A stretch of DNA of 41,483 bases. Source: a bacterium. GTDB lineage: Bacteria; Actinomycetota; Acidimicrobiia; Acidimicrobiales; CATQHL01. The stretch is taken from positions 1 to 41,483 of the forward strand of contig JAPOVS010000084.1 of NCBI GenBank assembly GCA_026708055.1, written 5' to 3'. Shown here in pieces: positions 6,419-18,966 of this stretch. Both the position numbers and the translations under genes were made by a program. The number at the start of each line of letters is the position of its first letter. Within the stretch, counting starts at the first letter, position 1. Below the pieces are notes generated by a model that saw only the letters and a list, made by a program, of their open reading frames with translations, made no database searches and was not told the origin of the DNA.

Positions 6419-9145
6419 GTGACCGGCCTGCTGCTCATCGACGGGCATTCCCTGGCCTACCGGGCCTTCCACGCGCTCCCCGAAGACCTCAAGACGGCCT
6501 CCGGACAGGTCACGAACGCCGTGTACGGCTTCACCTCGATGCTGGTGAACCTGCTGCGCGACCACGCACCGCAGCGGGTCGCGGTGGCGTTCGACCTGCC
6601 CGGCCCCACGTTCCGTCACGAGCGCCTCGACAGCTACAAGGCCAACCGGTCGAAGCCGCCGGAGATCTTCCGCGAGCAGCTGGGCCTGCTGCGCGAGGTG
6701 CTGGAGGTGTTGGGGGTGCGCACCGTGGAGGCACCCGGTTTCGAGGCCGACGACATCCTGGCAACCCTCGCCACCGAGGCCGCCGACGAGGGCCTGGACG
6801 TGGCCGTGGTGACGGGGGACCGCGACGCCTTCCAGCTGGTGGCCGACCCCCACGTCACGGTGCTGTACCCCCGCCGGGGCATGTCGGACCACGTGCGCTA
6901 CGACGAGGTGGGCATCGAGGCGCGCACCGGCGTGCGGCCCGCCCGCTACGTGGACTATGCCGCCCTGCGCGGCGACACCTCCGACAACCTCCCGGGCGTG
7001 CACGGCGTGGGGGAGAAGACGGCTGCCCGGCTCGTCAACGCCCACGGCGGCATCGACGGGATCTACGCGCATCTCGACGTGCAAACCCCCAGGCTGCGGG
7101 ACTCGCTGCAGGAGGCGGAGCAGGCCGTTCGCCTCAACTGTGAACTCATGGAACTGCGGCGCGATCTGGACCTTCCCGTCACCGTCGGCGACCTGGCCGT
7201 GACGCCGTCGGCGACCGAGGAGATCCTCCGCCTGTTCGAGTTCCTGGAGTTCGGCTCGCTGCTGGGGCGGCTGGGCGAGGCCCTGGGCCTGGAGTTCGCG
7301 CCCGAGGCGGACGCCGAGGTGCTCGAGGTCGCCGTGGAGCAGCCCGGAGACGTCTCGGGCGCCGTGGCGCGCATCGCCGCCCTGGCGCAGAGCGGTTGGT
7401 TGGCCGTCGCGGGGGCGTGGCGCGGCCGGCGAGGCCGGTCGGAGTTCGAGGGACTGGCCCTCATCGGTGCCGACGACGGTCCAGCCGATCCGTCGTCGCG
7501 GGCCGATGAGGGCGATGCCGCCCGCAGCGCGGTGTGGATTCCGGGAGACCTCCTGGGCGACGGGGCGCTGGGGGAGGTGCTCAGCGGTCTGTTCGGCGAG
7601 GGCGCGCCCGGCTTGGTGGCGCACGACGCCAGAGACCTGATGCGCAGCCTGCTGGCGATCGGCATCGATGTCCGCTCGCTGAGAATGGACACCGCCATCG
7701 CCGCCTACCTGCTGGAGCCCTCGCAGTCCGACTATCCCGTCGGGGACCTGCTGGCGCGCTACGCCGGTTGCGCTCTGGCCGGCGACGGCGCCGAGGAGGA
7801 GACGCAGGGACGGCTGGCATTCCCCGAGACCGGCGAGGCGCTCCGGACCCGCACCGCGCTCGAGGCCCTGGCCGCGGCCCGCCTGGCCGAACCCCTGCGC
7901 GCCGAGCTGCGCGACGGCGGCGCCGAGACGCTGCACGACACGATCGAGGTGCCGCTGGTGCGGGTGCTGGCGCGGATGGAGCACTGCGGCGTGGGCGTCG
8001 ACAGGGCGGGCCTCGAGACGCTCACCCGCGAGCTCGAGGAGGAGGCCACGCGGCTGCGCGCCGCGGTCGTGGCCGACGCCGGCGAGGAGTTCAACGTCAA
8101 CTCCCCCCAGCAACTCGCCAGGGTGCTCTTCGAGCGCCTCGGCCTGCCGCCCCAGAAGCGGACCAAGACCGGCTACTCCACCGACGCCGCCACGCTGGAG
8201 CGCCTGCGCGGCGAGCACGACATCGTGGAGCACCTGCTGGCCTTCCGGGAGGTGGAGAAGCTGCGCTCCACCTACGGGCACGGGTTGGCGGCCGAAGTGG
8301 ACCCGCGCACCGGCCGCATCCACGCCTCCTTCAACCAGACGGTGGCCCGCACCGGCCGGCTCTCCTCCGACGCGCCGAACCTGCACAACATCCCGGTGCG
8401 CACCGAGACCGGCCGCGCCTTCCGCGAGGTGTTCGTGCCCGCCGCGGGCACTCTGCTGCTGATCGCCGACTACAACCAGATCGAGTTGCGCTGCATCGCC
8501 CACCTGGCCGACGACCCGGGGCTCATCGCCGCCTTCGAGGCGGGCGAGGACATCCACACGGCCACCGCGGCGAGAGTCTTCGGGGTCGCGCCCGCTGAGG
8601 TGACCACCGAACTGCGATCCAAGGCGAAGATGGTGTCCTACGGCCTGGCCTACGGCATGGAGTCCTACGGGTTGGCCCAGCGCCTGTCGATCCCCACCGA
8701 GGAGGCTCAGGTCATCCTGGACGCCTACTTCGGCGCCTTCCCGGCGGTGCGCGACTACATGGACACCGCCGTGGCCCGGGCCCGGGAGTTGGGCTACACC
8801 GAGACGCTCTACGGCCGGCGGCGGCCGATCCCCGAACTCCGCTCGGACAACTTCCGGGTGCGCCAGGCCGGCGAGCGCCAGGCCAAGAACGCTGGCATCC
8901 AGGGTCTCGCGGCCGACATATTCAAGGTCGCGCTGGTGCACATCGACGGCGCCCTGGAGCGCGACGGCATGGCCAGCCGGCTCATCCTGCAGGTCCACGA
9001 CGAGGTCATCCTGGAGGTGCCCGACGCCGAGCGCAGTGCCGCCGCCGACCTGGTTCGCCACGAGATGGCCGCCGCCTGCGACCTGCGGGTCCCGCTGGTG
9101 GTGGACCTGGCTTTCGGCACCACCTGGGCTGCGGCCAAGGCCTGA
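6419..9145 (+). CDS. polA: DNA polymerase I
   Basis: Family A DNA polymerase of 908 residues. The N-terminal 5'-nuclease domain (residues 1-290) begins LLLIDGHSLAYRAFHALP and has the metal-binding clusters EAPGFEADD and VTGDRDAFQL. The central domain (about 310-500) lacks the catalytic D-x-E of a 3'-5' proofreading exonuclease: the expected position reads WLAVAGAW. The polymerase domain has motif A DYNQIELR (Asp684), motif B RSKAKMVSYGLAYGM (Lys737, Tyr741, Tyr745) and motif C QVHDEV (Asp861). Tyr741 falls where E. coli has Phe762, the position controlling dideoxynucleotide discrimination. It acts in Okazaki-fragment processing and repair-patch synthesis, and is encoded beside uvrB/uvrA. Start is GTG. 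Confidence 0.96.
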   Translation: MTGLLLIDGHSLAYRAFHALPEDLKTASGQVTNAVYGFTSMLVNLLRDHAPQRVAVAFDLPGPTFRHERLDSYKANRSKPPEIFREQLGLLREVLEVLGVRTVEAPGFEADDILATLATEAADEGLDVAVVTGDRDAFQLVADPHVTVLYPRRGMSDHVRYDEVGIEARTGVRPARYVDYAALRGDTSDNLPGVHGVGEKTAARLVNAHGGIDGIYAHLDVQTPRLRDSLQEAEQAVRLNCELMELRRDLDLPVTVGDLAVTPSATEEILRLFEFLEFGSLLGRLGEALGLEFAPEADAEVLEVAVEQPGDVSGAVARIAALAQSGWLAVAGAWRGRRGRSEFEGLALIGADDGPADPSSRADEGDAARSAVWIPGDLLGDGALGEVLSGLFGEGAPGLVAHDARDLMRSLLAIGIDVRSLRMDTAIAAYLLEPSQSDYPVGDLLARYAGCALAGDGAEEETQGRLAFPETGEALRTRTALEALAAARLAEPLRAELRDGGAETLHDTIEVPLVRVLARMEHCGVGVDRAGLETLTRELEEEATRLRAAVVADAGEEFNVNSPQQLARVLFERLGLPPQKRTKTGYSTDAATLERLRGEHDIVEHLLAFREVEKLRSTYGHGLAAEVDPRTGRIHASFNQTVARTGRLSSDAPNLHNIPVRTETGRAFREVFVPAAGTLLLIADYNQIELRCIAHLADDPGLIAAFEAGEDIHTATAARVFGVAPAEVTTELRSKAKMVSYGLAYGMESYGLAQRLSIPTEEAQVILDAYFGAFPAVRDYMDTAVARARELGYTETLYGRRRPIPELRSDNFRVRQAGERQAKNAGIQGLAADIFKVALVHIDGALERDGMASRLILQVHDEVILEVPDAERSAAADLVRHEMAAACDLRVPLVVDLAFGTTWAAAKA

Positions 9146-9174
9146 GCAGCGCTCCCCGCCGCTCGGGGGACAGA

Positions 9175-9202
9175 TTGCAGTTGGTGGTCGTGCTGTTAGC
9201 CT
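9175..9202 (+). promoter_or_regulatory. Candidate rpsA promoter
   Basis: TTGCAG (9175-9180), a 16-nt spacer and TAGCCT (9197-9202) lie in the 138-bp gap before rpsA. This predicts a leader of about 75 nt. The match is modest. A 5-bp GC stem (CCCCG...CGGGG, about 9154-9168) just upstream could serve as the polA terminator but has no T tract. Confidence 0.3.
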
Positions 9203-9283
9203 TGCTCCTGCTATCCGGGGCCGGTCGGCCCCACCTCGACGGCTCGCGTCGTCCAGCCCTGTCCACCGAACAAGTGAGAATCC

Positions 9284-10684
9284 GTGTCCGACCCCGACCT
9301 TGACCTGTCCGTATCCGACGACTCAACCCCCGAACCAACTCCCGCTGAAGAGACACCCGAGCCGTCAGCTTCTGCAGAGAGCCCCCCAGCGGAGGAACCC
9401 GCCTCCGAGACCGCCGACGAGATGACCGAGGCGTACGAGCCGCGGGAGATAGCGGTCAACGACCTCGACGACGAGGCGTTGGCTGCCGCCTACAGCGCCA
9501 GCGTGGTGACTGTCGAGGAAGGCACGATGGTGGTCGGCCGCGTGGTGCGGATCGACAACGACGAGGTGCTCATCGACATCGGCTTCAAGTCCGAAGGGGT
9601 CATCCCGTCGCGCGAGCTCTCGATCCGCAACGACGCGGATCCCGGCGACGTGGTGGCGATCCACGAGGAGGTGGAGGCCCTCGTCCTGCAGAAGGAGGAC
9701 AAGGAGGGTCGCCTCATCCTGTCCAAGAAGCGCGCCCAGTACGAGCGTGCCTGGGGCAACGTGGAGGAGGTCAAGGCCGCCGGCGGGGTCGTCTCGGGAA
9801 CCGTCATCGAGGTTGTCAAGGGCGGGCTCATCGTGGACATCGGCCTGCGCGGCTTCCTGCCCGCCTCGCTCGTGGACCTGCGGCGGGTGCGTGACCTGCA
9901 GCCCTTCGTGGGCAGCAAGGTGGAGGCCAAGATCATCGAACTCGACAAGAACCGCAACAACGTGGTGCTGTCGCGCCGGGCGTGGCTGGAGGAGACCCAG
10001 AAGGAGCAGCGCGAGGAGTTCCTGGACAACCTGAAGCCGGGCGAGGTCCGGCGGGGTGTCGTCTCCTCGGTCGTGCCGTTCGGGGCCTTCATCGACCTCG
10101 GCGGGATGGACGGCCTGGTGCACGTCTCGGAGCTGTCGTGGCGCCACGTGGACCACCCCAGCTCGGTCGTCTCGGTGGGCGACGAGGTGGACGTGCAGGT
10201 GCTCGAGGTGGATCCCAGTCGCGAGCGCATCAGCCTCTCCCTGAAGGCCACCCAGCAGGATCCCTGGCAGGAGTTCGCCGCCACCCACCGGGTCGGCGAG
10301 CTGGTCTACGGCCGGGTCACCAAGCTGGTGCCCTTCGGCGCCTTCGTGCAGGTGGGCGAGAGCATCGAGGGGCTCACCCACATCTCGGAGATGTCGGCGC
10401 ACCACGTGGAGGTGCCCGAGCAGGTCGTCACGCCCGGCGAGGAGCTCTGGGTGAAGATCATCGACATCGACCTCCAGCGCCGGCGCATCAGCCTGTCCAT
10501 CAAGCAGGCCGCCGAGGGCGGCGTGGTGTCGGCCGAGTTCCAGGAGGCCTTCGGCGAGCATGCCTTCGACGAGGAGGGCAACTACCTGGGCATCGAGGCA
10601 GAGGGCGAGCCGGCCGAGGCCGCCGAGGACTTCGGCGACGAGGCGGAAGCGGCCGAGACCTACGAGGCCGTCGCCCCTGCCTGA
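9284..10684 (+). CDS. rpsA: 30S ribosomal protein S1
   Basis: Protein of 466 residues with four S1 (OB-fold) RNA-binding domains, at about residues 78-148, 165-232, 249-322 and 335-408. The repeated signatures include PFGAFIDLGGMDGLVHVSEL and PFGAFVQVGESIEGLTHISE. S1 helps the 30S subunit bind mRNA. Four domains rather than the six of E. coli is the usual actinobacterial size. An acidic, low-complexity N-terminal extension of about 65 residues (Pro/Glu/Ser-rich) and an acidic Ala/Glu tail of about 45 residues flank the domains. GTG at 9284 is the first start after the polA gap. Position between polA and coaE matches Mycobacterium. Confidence 0.95.
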   Translation: MSDPDLDLSVSDDSTPEPTPAEETPEPSASAESPPAEEPASETADEMTEAYEPREIAVNDLDDEALAAAYSASVVTVEEGTMVVGRVVRIDNDEVLIDIGFKSEGVIPSRELSIRNDADPGDVVAIHEEVEALVLQKEDKEGRLILSKKRAQYERAWGNVEEVKAAGGVVSGTVIEVVKGGLIVDIGLRGFLPASLVDLRRVRDLQPFVGSKVEAKIIELDKNRNNVVLSRRAWLEETQKEQREEFLDNLKPGEVRRGVVSSVVPFGAFIDLGGMDGLVHVSELSWRHVDHPSSVVSVGDEVDVQVLEVDPSRERISLSLKATQQDPWQEFAATHRVGELVYGRVTKLVPFGAFVQVGESIEGLTHISEMSAHHVEVPEQVVTPGEELWVKIIDIDLQRRRISLSIKQAAEGGVVSAEFQEAFGEHAFDEEGNYLGIEAEGEPAEAAEDFGDEAEAAETYEAVAPA

Positions 10685-10705
10685 GGGCGACGCGGCCGGC
10701 GCTCG

Positions 10706-11323
10706 ATGATCGAGGTCGGCCTCACCGGCTGCATCGGCTCCGGCAAGTCCACCGTTGCCGCCGCACTGGTTGAGCGGGGTGCCGTCCTGCTGGACGCCGA
10801 TGCCATCGTGGCCGAACTGCAGCAACCGGGTCGCCCCGTGCTCGAGCAGATGGTGGCGCACTTCGGGCCCTCGATCCTGCGGCCCGACGGGCACTTGGAC
10901 CGCGGCGCCGTTGCCGCTCTCGTCTTCGAGGATCCGCACGAATTGGCGGCGCTGAACGTCATCGTGCATCCGGCGGTGCGCGCCGAGATGGCGGCCCGAC
11001 GCCGGGAACTGGCCGGCAGCGACGCCGTGATCGTGGCAGACATCCCGCTGCTGGCCGAGGCGGGGCCCGAGCGGCGGGAGGGCTTGGCGGGCGTCGTCGT
11101 CGTCGACGTCGAACCCGAGACCGCCGTGCAGCGCCTCGTGGCGGGGCGCGGCCTGACGGCGGACGAGGCGCGGGCACGGCTGGTTCGTCAGGCCACCCGC
11201 GCCGAGCGTCTGGGGTTGGCGGACTTCGTGATCGACAACAACGGCACGCTCGGCCAGCTGGAGGAGCAGGTGCACCGCTGCTGGACGTGGATCGGCTCGC
11301 TGCGGGGCCCTGCCGCCGGGTAG
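10706..11323 (+). CDS. coaE: Dephospho-CoA kinase
   Basis: P-loop kinase of 205 residues that phosphorylates the 3'-OH of dephospho-CoA, the last step of coenzyme A synthesis. The N-terminus reads IEVGLTGCIGSGKST (Walker A). It is followed by the conserved LLDADAIVAEL and by HPAVRAEM and ADIPLLAEAG, all family landmarks. Length is normal for single-domain bacterial CoaE; the mycobacterial C-terminal UPF0157/GrpB-like extension is absent. ATG at 10706 lies 21 bp after rpsA, probably in the same transcript. Confidence 0.95.
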   Translation: MIEVGLTGCIGSGKSTVAAALVERGAVLLDADAIVAELQQPGRPVLEQMVAHFGPSILRPDGHLDRGAVAALVFEDPHELAALNVIVHPAVRAEMAARRRELAGSDAVIVADIPLLAEAGPERREGLAGVVVVDVEPETAVQRLVAGRGLTADEARARLVRQATRAERLGLADFVIDNNGTLGQLEEQVHRCWTWIGSLRGPAAG

Positions 11324-11351
11324 ACGCCTGCTCCGGGACCCGAGCGCTGGC

Positions 11352-11357
11352 TAGGGT
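11352..11357 (+). promoter_or_regulatory. -10-like hexamer for leaderless uvrB transcript
   Basis: TAGGGT ends 6 nt before the uvrB GTG at 11364, with no ribosome-binding site between. I saw no palindromic LexA-type operator in the 40-bp gap. Confidence 0.45.
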
Positions 11358-11363
11358 CGTCTC

Positions 11364-13445
<2,082 letters not shown>

Positions 13446-13509
13446 GCAACAGCGGTTTTCACCAGGTTTTCCACAGCCGGGGACACCTCCGGTGCGGCGC
13501 TCCGGCACC

Positions 13510-13515
13510 TACGCT
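13510..13515 (+). promoter_or_regulatory. -10-like hexamer for leaderless uvrA transcript
   Basis: TACGCT ends 6 nt before the ATG at 13522. This spacing is the main reason to prefer that ATG over the in-frame GTG at 13492. Confidence 0.48.
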
Positions 13516-13521
13516 GGACCC

Positions 13522-16410
13522 ATGAGCGATCGGCTGGTCATACAGGGAGCGCGCGAGCACAACCTGCGCGACATCACCCTGGAACTGCCGCGGGATCGCC
13601 TCATCGTCTTCACGGGCATCTCCGGCTCGGGCAAGTCCTCGCTGGCGTTCGACACGATCTACGCCGAGGGCCAGCGGCGCTACGTGGAGTCGCTCTCGGC
13701 CTACGCCCGGCAGTTCCTGGGCCAGATGGACAAACCCGACGTGGACTTCATCGCCGGGCTCTCGCCGGCCATCTCCATCGACCAGAAGAGTGCCTCCCGG
13801 AACCCGCGCTCCACCGTCGGCACCATCACCGAGGTCTACGACTACCTCCGCCTGCTGTTCGCCCGCGTGGGGGTGCCGCACGACCCCGAGACCGGCGAGC
13901 CGCTGGTCCGCCAGACGCCGCAGCAGATCGTGGACAGGGTGCTGCGCCTTCCCACCGGCACGCGCTTCCAGGTCCTGGCCCCGGTGGTCCGGGGTCGCAA
14001 GGGCACCTACGAGACGCTGCTGGCGGAGTTGGAGGCGGAGGGGTACGTGCGGGCCCGCGTCGACGGCGAGCTGTACGAACTCGCCGACGTGGCCGGCACC
14101 GACGCCGAGGGTCGGCCCCGCCTGGATCTGGCCCGCTACGAGATGCACGACATCGAGGTGGTCGTGGACCGGCTCGTCTGCCGGGAGGGGATCGAGAGGC
14201 GCCTCACCGATTCGGTGGAGGCCGCGCTGCGACTGGCCGACGGCGTGGTGCAGATCGAGGTGGTGTCGCTCGGGGGGGCGTCCCCTGAGCTTGCGCTCGA
14301 CGTGGAGCCGGGCGAGGTCCTGACCTTCTCCCAGCACCTGGCCCGGCCCAGCGACGGCAAGTCCTTCGAGGAACTGGCCCCGCGCAACTTCTCGTTCAAC
14401 TCGCCCTACGGTGCCTGCCCGCACTGCGACGGTCTCGGCACCCGCTTCGAGGTGGACCCCGACCTGGTGGTGCCTGACCCGTCGCTCAGCCTGGCCGAGG
14501 GAGCGCTCGCGCCCTGGAGCAGCGGCCACAGCCAGTACTACGAACGGTTGCTGGAGTCCACGGCGGAGGAACTCGGCGAGGATTTCGGCGCCCCCTGGGA
14601 GACGCTCGCCCCCGCCTCGCAGAAGGTTTTCCTGTACGGCGGGCTGGGCCGGCGGGTGCAGGTGCGCTACCGCAACCGCTACGGTCGCACCCGCAGCTAC
14701 AACGCCCGCTTCGAGGGCGTCATCCCGAATCTCCAGCGCCTGCACTCCGAGACCGGCTCCGACAACCGCCGCCAGCAGATCGAGGGCTACATGCGCGAGG
14801 TGCCCTGCAACCACTGCGGCGGCGCACGCCTGCGTCCCCTGCCGCTGGCGGTCACCATCGACGGGCGCAACATCGACGACGTCTGCACGCTGTCCATCCG
14901 GGACGCCGCCAGGCTGTTCGACGAGATCCGGCTCAGCGAGCGCGACGCTCTCATCGCCGATCAGGTGCTGAAGGAGCTGCGCTCCCGGCTGGGCTTCCTT
15001 CTCGACGTGGGGCTGGACTACCTCACCCTGGCGCGCTCGGCCGGCACGCTGTCGGGGGGCGAGGCGCAGCGCATCCGGCTGGCCTCGCAGATCGGCAGCG
15101 GCCTGGTGGGCGTGCTGTACGTGCTGGACGAGCCCTCCATCGGGCTGCACCAGCGCGACAACGCCCGGCTGCTGGACACGCTGCTGCGGCTGCGCGACCT
15201 ACCCAACACGGTGATCGTCGTCGAGCACGACGAGGAGACCATCCGCACCGCCGACCATGTGGTGGACATCGGGCCGGGCGCCGGCAGCCACGGCGGCGAC
15301 ATCGTGCACAGCGGCCCCGTCGAGGCGCTGCTGCGCAACGAGGAGTCGCTCACCGGGCAGTACCTCAGCGGGGAGCGCGAGATCCCGGTCCCGCTGCTGC
15401 GCCGCCCGCCCGGCGACGACTGGCTGGTCGTGCGCGGGGCGCGCGAGCACAACCTGGACGACCTGGACGTGGAGATCCCCCTGGGCTGCTTCGTGGCGGT
15501 GACCGGGGTGTCGGGCTCGGGCAAGAGCACGCTCGTGAACGACATCCTCTACCGGGCGCTCATGCAGAAGGTGTACCGCTCCCGGATGGTGCCCGGGCGC
15601 CACCGCGGCATCGACGGGGTCTCGGCGCTGGACAAGGTCATCAACATCGACCAGCAGCCCATCGGTCGCACGCCACGCTCCAATCCGGCCACCTACACGG
15701 GCGTGTTCGACCACATCCGCAAGCTGTTCTCGCGCACCAACGAGGCCCGGGTGCGGGGCTACCTGCCGGGGCGGTTCTCCTTCAACGTGTCCGGCGGCCG
15801 CTGCGACGCCTGCTCGGGCGACGGCAACATCCGCATCGAGATGCACTTCCTGCCCGACGTGTACGTGCCGTGCGAGGTCTGCGGGGGCGCCCGCTACAAC
15901 CGCGACACCCTCGACATCGCGTTCAAGGGACGCAACATCGCCGAGGTTCTGGCCATGTCGTGCGAGGAGGCGCTGGAGTTCTTCGCCAACCAGCCGGCCA
16001 TCGCCCGGCACCTGCGCACGCTCGTGGACGTGGGCCTGGGCTACATCCGCCTCGGCCAGCCGGCGCCCACCCTCTCCGGCGGCGAGGCGCAGCGGGTGAA
16101 GCTGGCCAGCGAGCTGGCCAAGCGCTCCACGGGCCACACCATCTACCTGCTGGACGAGCCCACCACCGGCCTGCACTTCGACGACATCCGCAAGCTGCTC
16201 GGGGTGCTCGGCAGGCTGACCGACGCCGGCAACACCATCCTGGTGATCGAGCACAACCTCGACGTCATCAAGACGGCCGACTGGATCATCGACCTCGGCC
16301 CCGAGGGCGGCGACGGCGGCGGCCGCATCGTGGCCGAAGGCCCCCCCGAATTGGTGGCCAAGCACGAAGAGAGCCACACCGGCCGCTTCCTGCGCCGCGT
16401 GCTGGCGTAA
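13522..16410 (+). CDS. uvrA: Excinuclease ABC subunit UvrA
   Basis: Damage-sensing ABC ATPase of the UvrABC system, 962 residues. The first ATPase half has Walker [10 protein letters not shown] (Lys38) and signature [16 protein letters not shown]. The second has Walker [10 protein letters not shown] (Lys668) and signature [16 protein letters not shown]. Zinc-binding cysteines appear as CPHCDGLG and CNHCGGARL in the first half and CDACSGDGN and CEVCGGARY in the second. Both Walker B/DEPSIGLH and DEPTTGLH boxes are intact. An in-frame GTG at 13492 would add ten residues, but the -10-like TACGCT lies between it and this ATG. The gene ends 19 bp from a convergent minus-strand gene. Confidence 0.97.
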   Translation: MSDRLVIQGAREHNLRDITLELPRDRLIVFTGISGSGKSSLAFDTIYAEGQRRYVESLSAYARQFLGQMDKPDVDFIAGLSPAISIDQKSASRNPRSTVGTITEVYDYLRLLFARVGVPHDPETGEPLVRQTPQQIVDRVLRLPTGTRFQVLAPVVRGRKGTYETLLAELEAEGYVRARVDGELYELADVAGTDAEGRPRLDLARYEMHDIEVVVDRLVCREGIERRLTDSVEAALRLADGVVQIEVVSLGGASPELALDVEPGEVLTFSQHLARPSDGKSFEELAPRNFSFNSPYGACPHCDGLGTRFEVDPDLVVPDPSLSLAEGALAPWSSGHSQYYERLLESTAEELGEDFGAPWETLAPASQKVFLYGGLGRRVQVRYRNRYGRTRSYNARFEGVIPNLQRLHSETGSDNRRQQIEGYMREVPCNHCGGARLRPLPLAVTIDGRNIDDVCTLSIRDAARLFDEIRLSERDALIADQVLKELRSRLGFLLDVGLDYLTLARSAGTLSGGEAQRIRLASQIGSGLVGVLYVLDEPSIGLHQRDNARLLDTLLRLRDLPNTVIVVEHDEETIRTADHVVDIGPGAGSHGGDIVHSGPVEALLRNEESLTGQYLSGEREIPVPLLRRPPGDDWLVVRGAREHNLDDLDVEIPLGCFVAVTGVSGSGKSTLVNDILYRALMQKVYRSRMVPGRHRGIDGVSALDKVINIDQQPIGRTPRSNPATYTGVFDHIRKLFSRTNEARVRGYLPGRFSFNVSGGRCDACSGDGNIRIEMHFLPDVYVPCEVCGGARYNRDTLDIAFKGRNIAEVLAMSCEEALEFFANQPAIARHLRTLVDVGLGYIRLGQPAPTLSGGEAQRVKLASELAKRSTGHTIYLLDEPTTGLHFDDIRKLLGVLGRLTDAGNTILVIEHNLDVIKTADWIIDLGPEGGDGGGRIVAEGPPELVAKHEESHTGRFLRRVLA

Positions 16411-16429
16411 ATCGTCGGACTGAGGCTGT

Positions 16430-18623
16430 CTATGGGGTGCGGGGTTCGTTGGCGCTCCAGCAGTCGATGGTCCCCTCGGGGCGGATGCCGCAGGTGTGGT
16501 AGGCGCCGGCGCTGACAGCGGTGAACGGCCCGGGAAGGGGGTCGGCGCGGGAGTCGCGCCATTGGTCCCAGATGTACGTGCTCCAGAGGGTGAAGTCGTT
16601 CTCGATGTAGTCGCCGAAGCTGTTGCCGTGGGGGGGCCAGCAGTGGAGGGTTCGGTCGGGGCGGATGCCGCAGGTGTGTCGGGTGCCGGCGTCGATGGCG
16701 GTGAAGGTGCCGCTGGGGGCGGTGTGTGGGCTGTCGGTTTCGTCTCGGATGGTGAGGCCCCAGCAGGCGACGGTACCGGTGGGGCGGAGCGCGCAGGTGC
16801 CGAATCTGCTCGCGGTGATGGTCGTGTAGGCACCGTCGGGGGTCGGTCTGTCGGCGGGTGTTGTCGCCCCAGCAGGCGACGGTGCCGTTGGCGCGTCGCG
16901 CGCAGGTGTGCCTCCCACCGGCGCTGAGCTCGTCGAACGTCCCGGCCGGCGCGGTGGCTTGGCCTTGGTGGTCGTTGCCCCAGCAGGCCACCGAGCCGTC
17001 GAGGCGCAGGCCGCACGCATGGCGGCCTCCCGGCGCGAGATGGCCGAAAGTCCCCGCGGGTACGTGCGAGGTGTCGTAGACCGGCCACCAGCGAGCGTCA
17101 CCCCACAGAAAGTGGTCGGGTTCGCTCGTGAAGTCCAGCAGGAACACTTCGCGCGGCTCGTGAGCCGTGGGATACCAGCAGTCGACGCTGCCGTCGGTGC
17201 GCAGCCCGCAGGTGCGCTCGCGGTCCGACGCGATCTGCGTGAACGTTCCCGACGGCGCAGCAGGGGGGTCGCGTTCGGGTCGCGCATATTCGGCCAGAGT
17301 GTGGATGGCGCCTCCCCAGCACGCGGCGCGGCCGTCGGCTCGCAGTCCGCAGTTGTGTGCTTTGCCGGCGCTGAGAGCCACGAACTCGCCCGCCGGAGGG
17401 GAGGACAGGCCTCCATAGTCGTCGCCCCAGCACTCGACTGCGCCGTTCGGGCGGATGCCGCAGGTGTGCTGCCGGCCGGCGGACACCGCCGAGAACCTCC
17501 CGCCCGGCGGGTCGTCGGGCCACGAGGGCGGATCAGGGTCGAGCATTCCATGGTAATTGTGCCCCCAGACCAACGCTTGACCCCAGCAACTCACCGCGCC
17601 GTCCAGCCGTACACCGCATTTGTATGTGTCCCCCGATGTGATCGTCGTGAAGTGGCCGTCGGGAGCGTCGTCGGATGTGCCGCAGTCGAGTCGGGCGTCG
17701 GGGCGGATTCCGCAGCCTCCGCTGAGGGCGATGAACGGCCCCGCCCGACTGCCGCTGAATTCGCCCCAGCACGTCATTGTTCCGTCGGTGCGGATGGCGC
17801 AGGGGATACCGGATTCCAGGGCGATGAAGGTTCCTTGGGGCGGTGAGGCCCGCCCTCCGCTGTTGCTTCCCCAGCAGTGGATCGTGAGGTCGCCGCGCAG
17901 CCCGCACACGCTCCGGGATCCCACGCTGATTTCCACGAACCTGCCGCGGTCCGCGTCGCCGAGAGGCGCGGTCGGCGCGGGTTCGCCGGCGGCAGTGAGC
18001 ACGACGGGTGTGGCGTAGGCCCAATCGTCTGCGCCGAGGGTGGCGTAGTCCAGCTGCGTTTCGCGTGGGTGGGCTGTGGTTCCGCTGGCGGTGAGGAGCG
18101 CGAGTTCGAGTTTCCCGCCCTCGACGCGGTGGGCCTGGATGCGCACCGTGGAGACGCCCGTCTCGGCGGGGCCGATGGGTGTGCTGGTCCACCAGTCGCC
18201 GATGGTGGCGTTGGGGTAGTCGAAGAGGTGGTCTTGGGGCTGCCAGTTCAGGGCGGTGGCGTTGACCCGCGCGCTGACCTCCACCGCCCCGCCGGCAGCG
18301 AGTCGCGCCCGCGGCTCCAGGTAGACGCGGTCGACCAGAACCCCGCCGCCGTCGCCGTCGGGCACCCGGCCCGGCGGTCGGGCCTGCACCGAGCCCCCGC
18401 CGAGCACAGCCGCCAGCACCGGGTCGTCGGCGACACCGGGCGGCCACTGGCACGCCGAGGCCACCAGCGCGGTGACGGCGGCGTAGGGGGACCGGCGGCT
18501 GCGGCCGCCGCCGGCGGAACGGCCCCGGCGCCGCACCCCGACCGAGCCACCGGGGGCGCCGGCGTTCCCCGTGCCGCCGCCGGGATCGTGCGGACTGCTC
18601 TTCACAGTGGGCCTATGGTCCAT
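16430..18623 (-). CDS. RCC1-like repeat lipoprotein/secreted protein, frameshifted
   Basis: The N-terminal region has an Arg-rich segment and a short hydrophobic stretch ending ALVASAC, which resembles a lipoprotein signal. A domain of about 200 residues of unknown fold follows. Then come 12 repeats with the pattern C-x2-R-x5-C, 11 of them followed by W (for example CGLRTDGSVDCW, CGIRPNGAVECW), each joined by a GxFxxLSAG-type strand. This is the RCC1/beta-propeller repeat, with a Cys pair per blade that could form disulfides outside the cell. Repeats 1-9 read in the frame of the ATG at 18623. Repeats 10-12, ending at a TAG at 16430, read in another frame. The +1 shift lies near 16850-16866 on minus-strand ACACCCGCC. 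It could be a sequencing error or a real lesion. Function unknown; surface binding is plausible. Confidence 0.75.
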
Positions 18624-18966
18624 GCCGCGGCTCCGGTCGCTCGTCGCGAACCCATCGCCGGCCGTGAAGGCGCTGGGACGATGTCACTCGCCTGTGCCGT
18701 AACCGCCGGCTCTGAAGCCTATGGCACCAGCACAACGGCAACCAGCGGCCCACAGGACTTGTCATTGACGTCGAGAACCTCCACATCGCCCAAGACCGAC
18801 CGAAAGGCCCCTATGTCGGGTTGGGCGGCATGGGGGGTTGGTGCCGGCTCCGGGCAAGCTGGATATCCTCGGTGGCCGCGACCAGCAGGACGCGCTCGGG
18901 GCCTCGCAGCGGCGATGGCGCGCGACGGTCCACCTTCTGCGACGTCTGGACGTCTATGTTGCGCGC
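18624..18966. other. Intergenic stretch without a supported gene
   Basis: This gap separates the divergent RCC1-like gene (minus) and the winged-helix/methyltransferase genes (plus). Open frames here lack start signals and protein-like composition. The only element I would mark is the -10-like TATGTT at its right end. Confidence 0.5.
18955..18960 (+). promoter_or_regulatory. -10-like hexamer for leaderless winged-helix/MTase transcript
   Basis: TATGTT ends exactly 6 nt before the ATG at 18967. This selects that ATG rather than the GTG at 18838. Confidence 0.45.

Noticed and set aside
5660-9061. Minus-strand open frame of 1133 codons antisense to the response regulator and polA
   Set aside because: It is a mirror frame created by high third-position GC. 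Its product is His/Gln/Gly/Arg-rich with no family motif, while the plus strand encodes an intact polymerase.
13467-13475. DnaA-box-like TTTTCCACA between uvrB and uvrA
   Set aside because: It is a single match to TTWTNCACA with no cluster, no AT-rich element and no dnaA/dnaN neighbour, so an origin is not supported.
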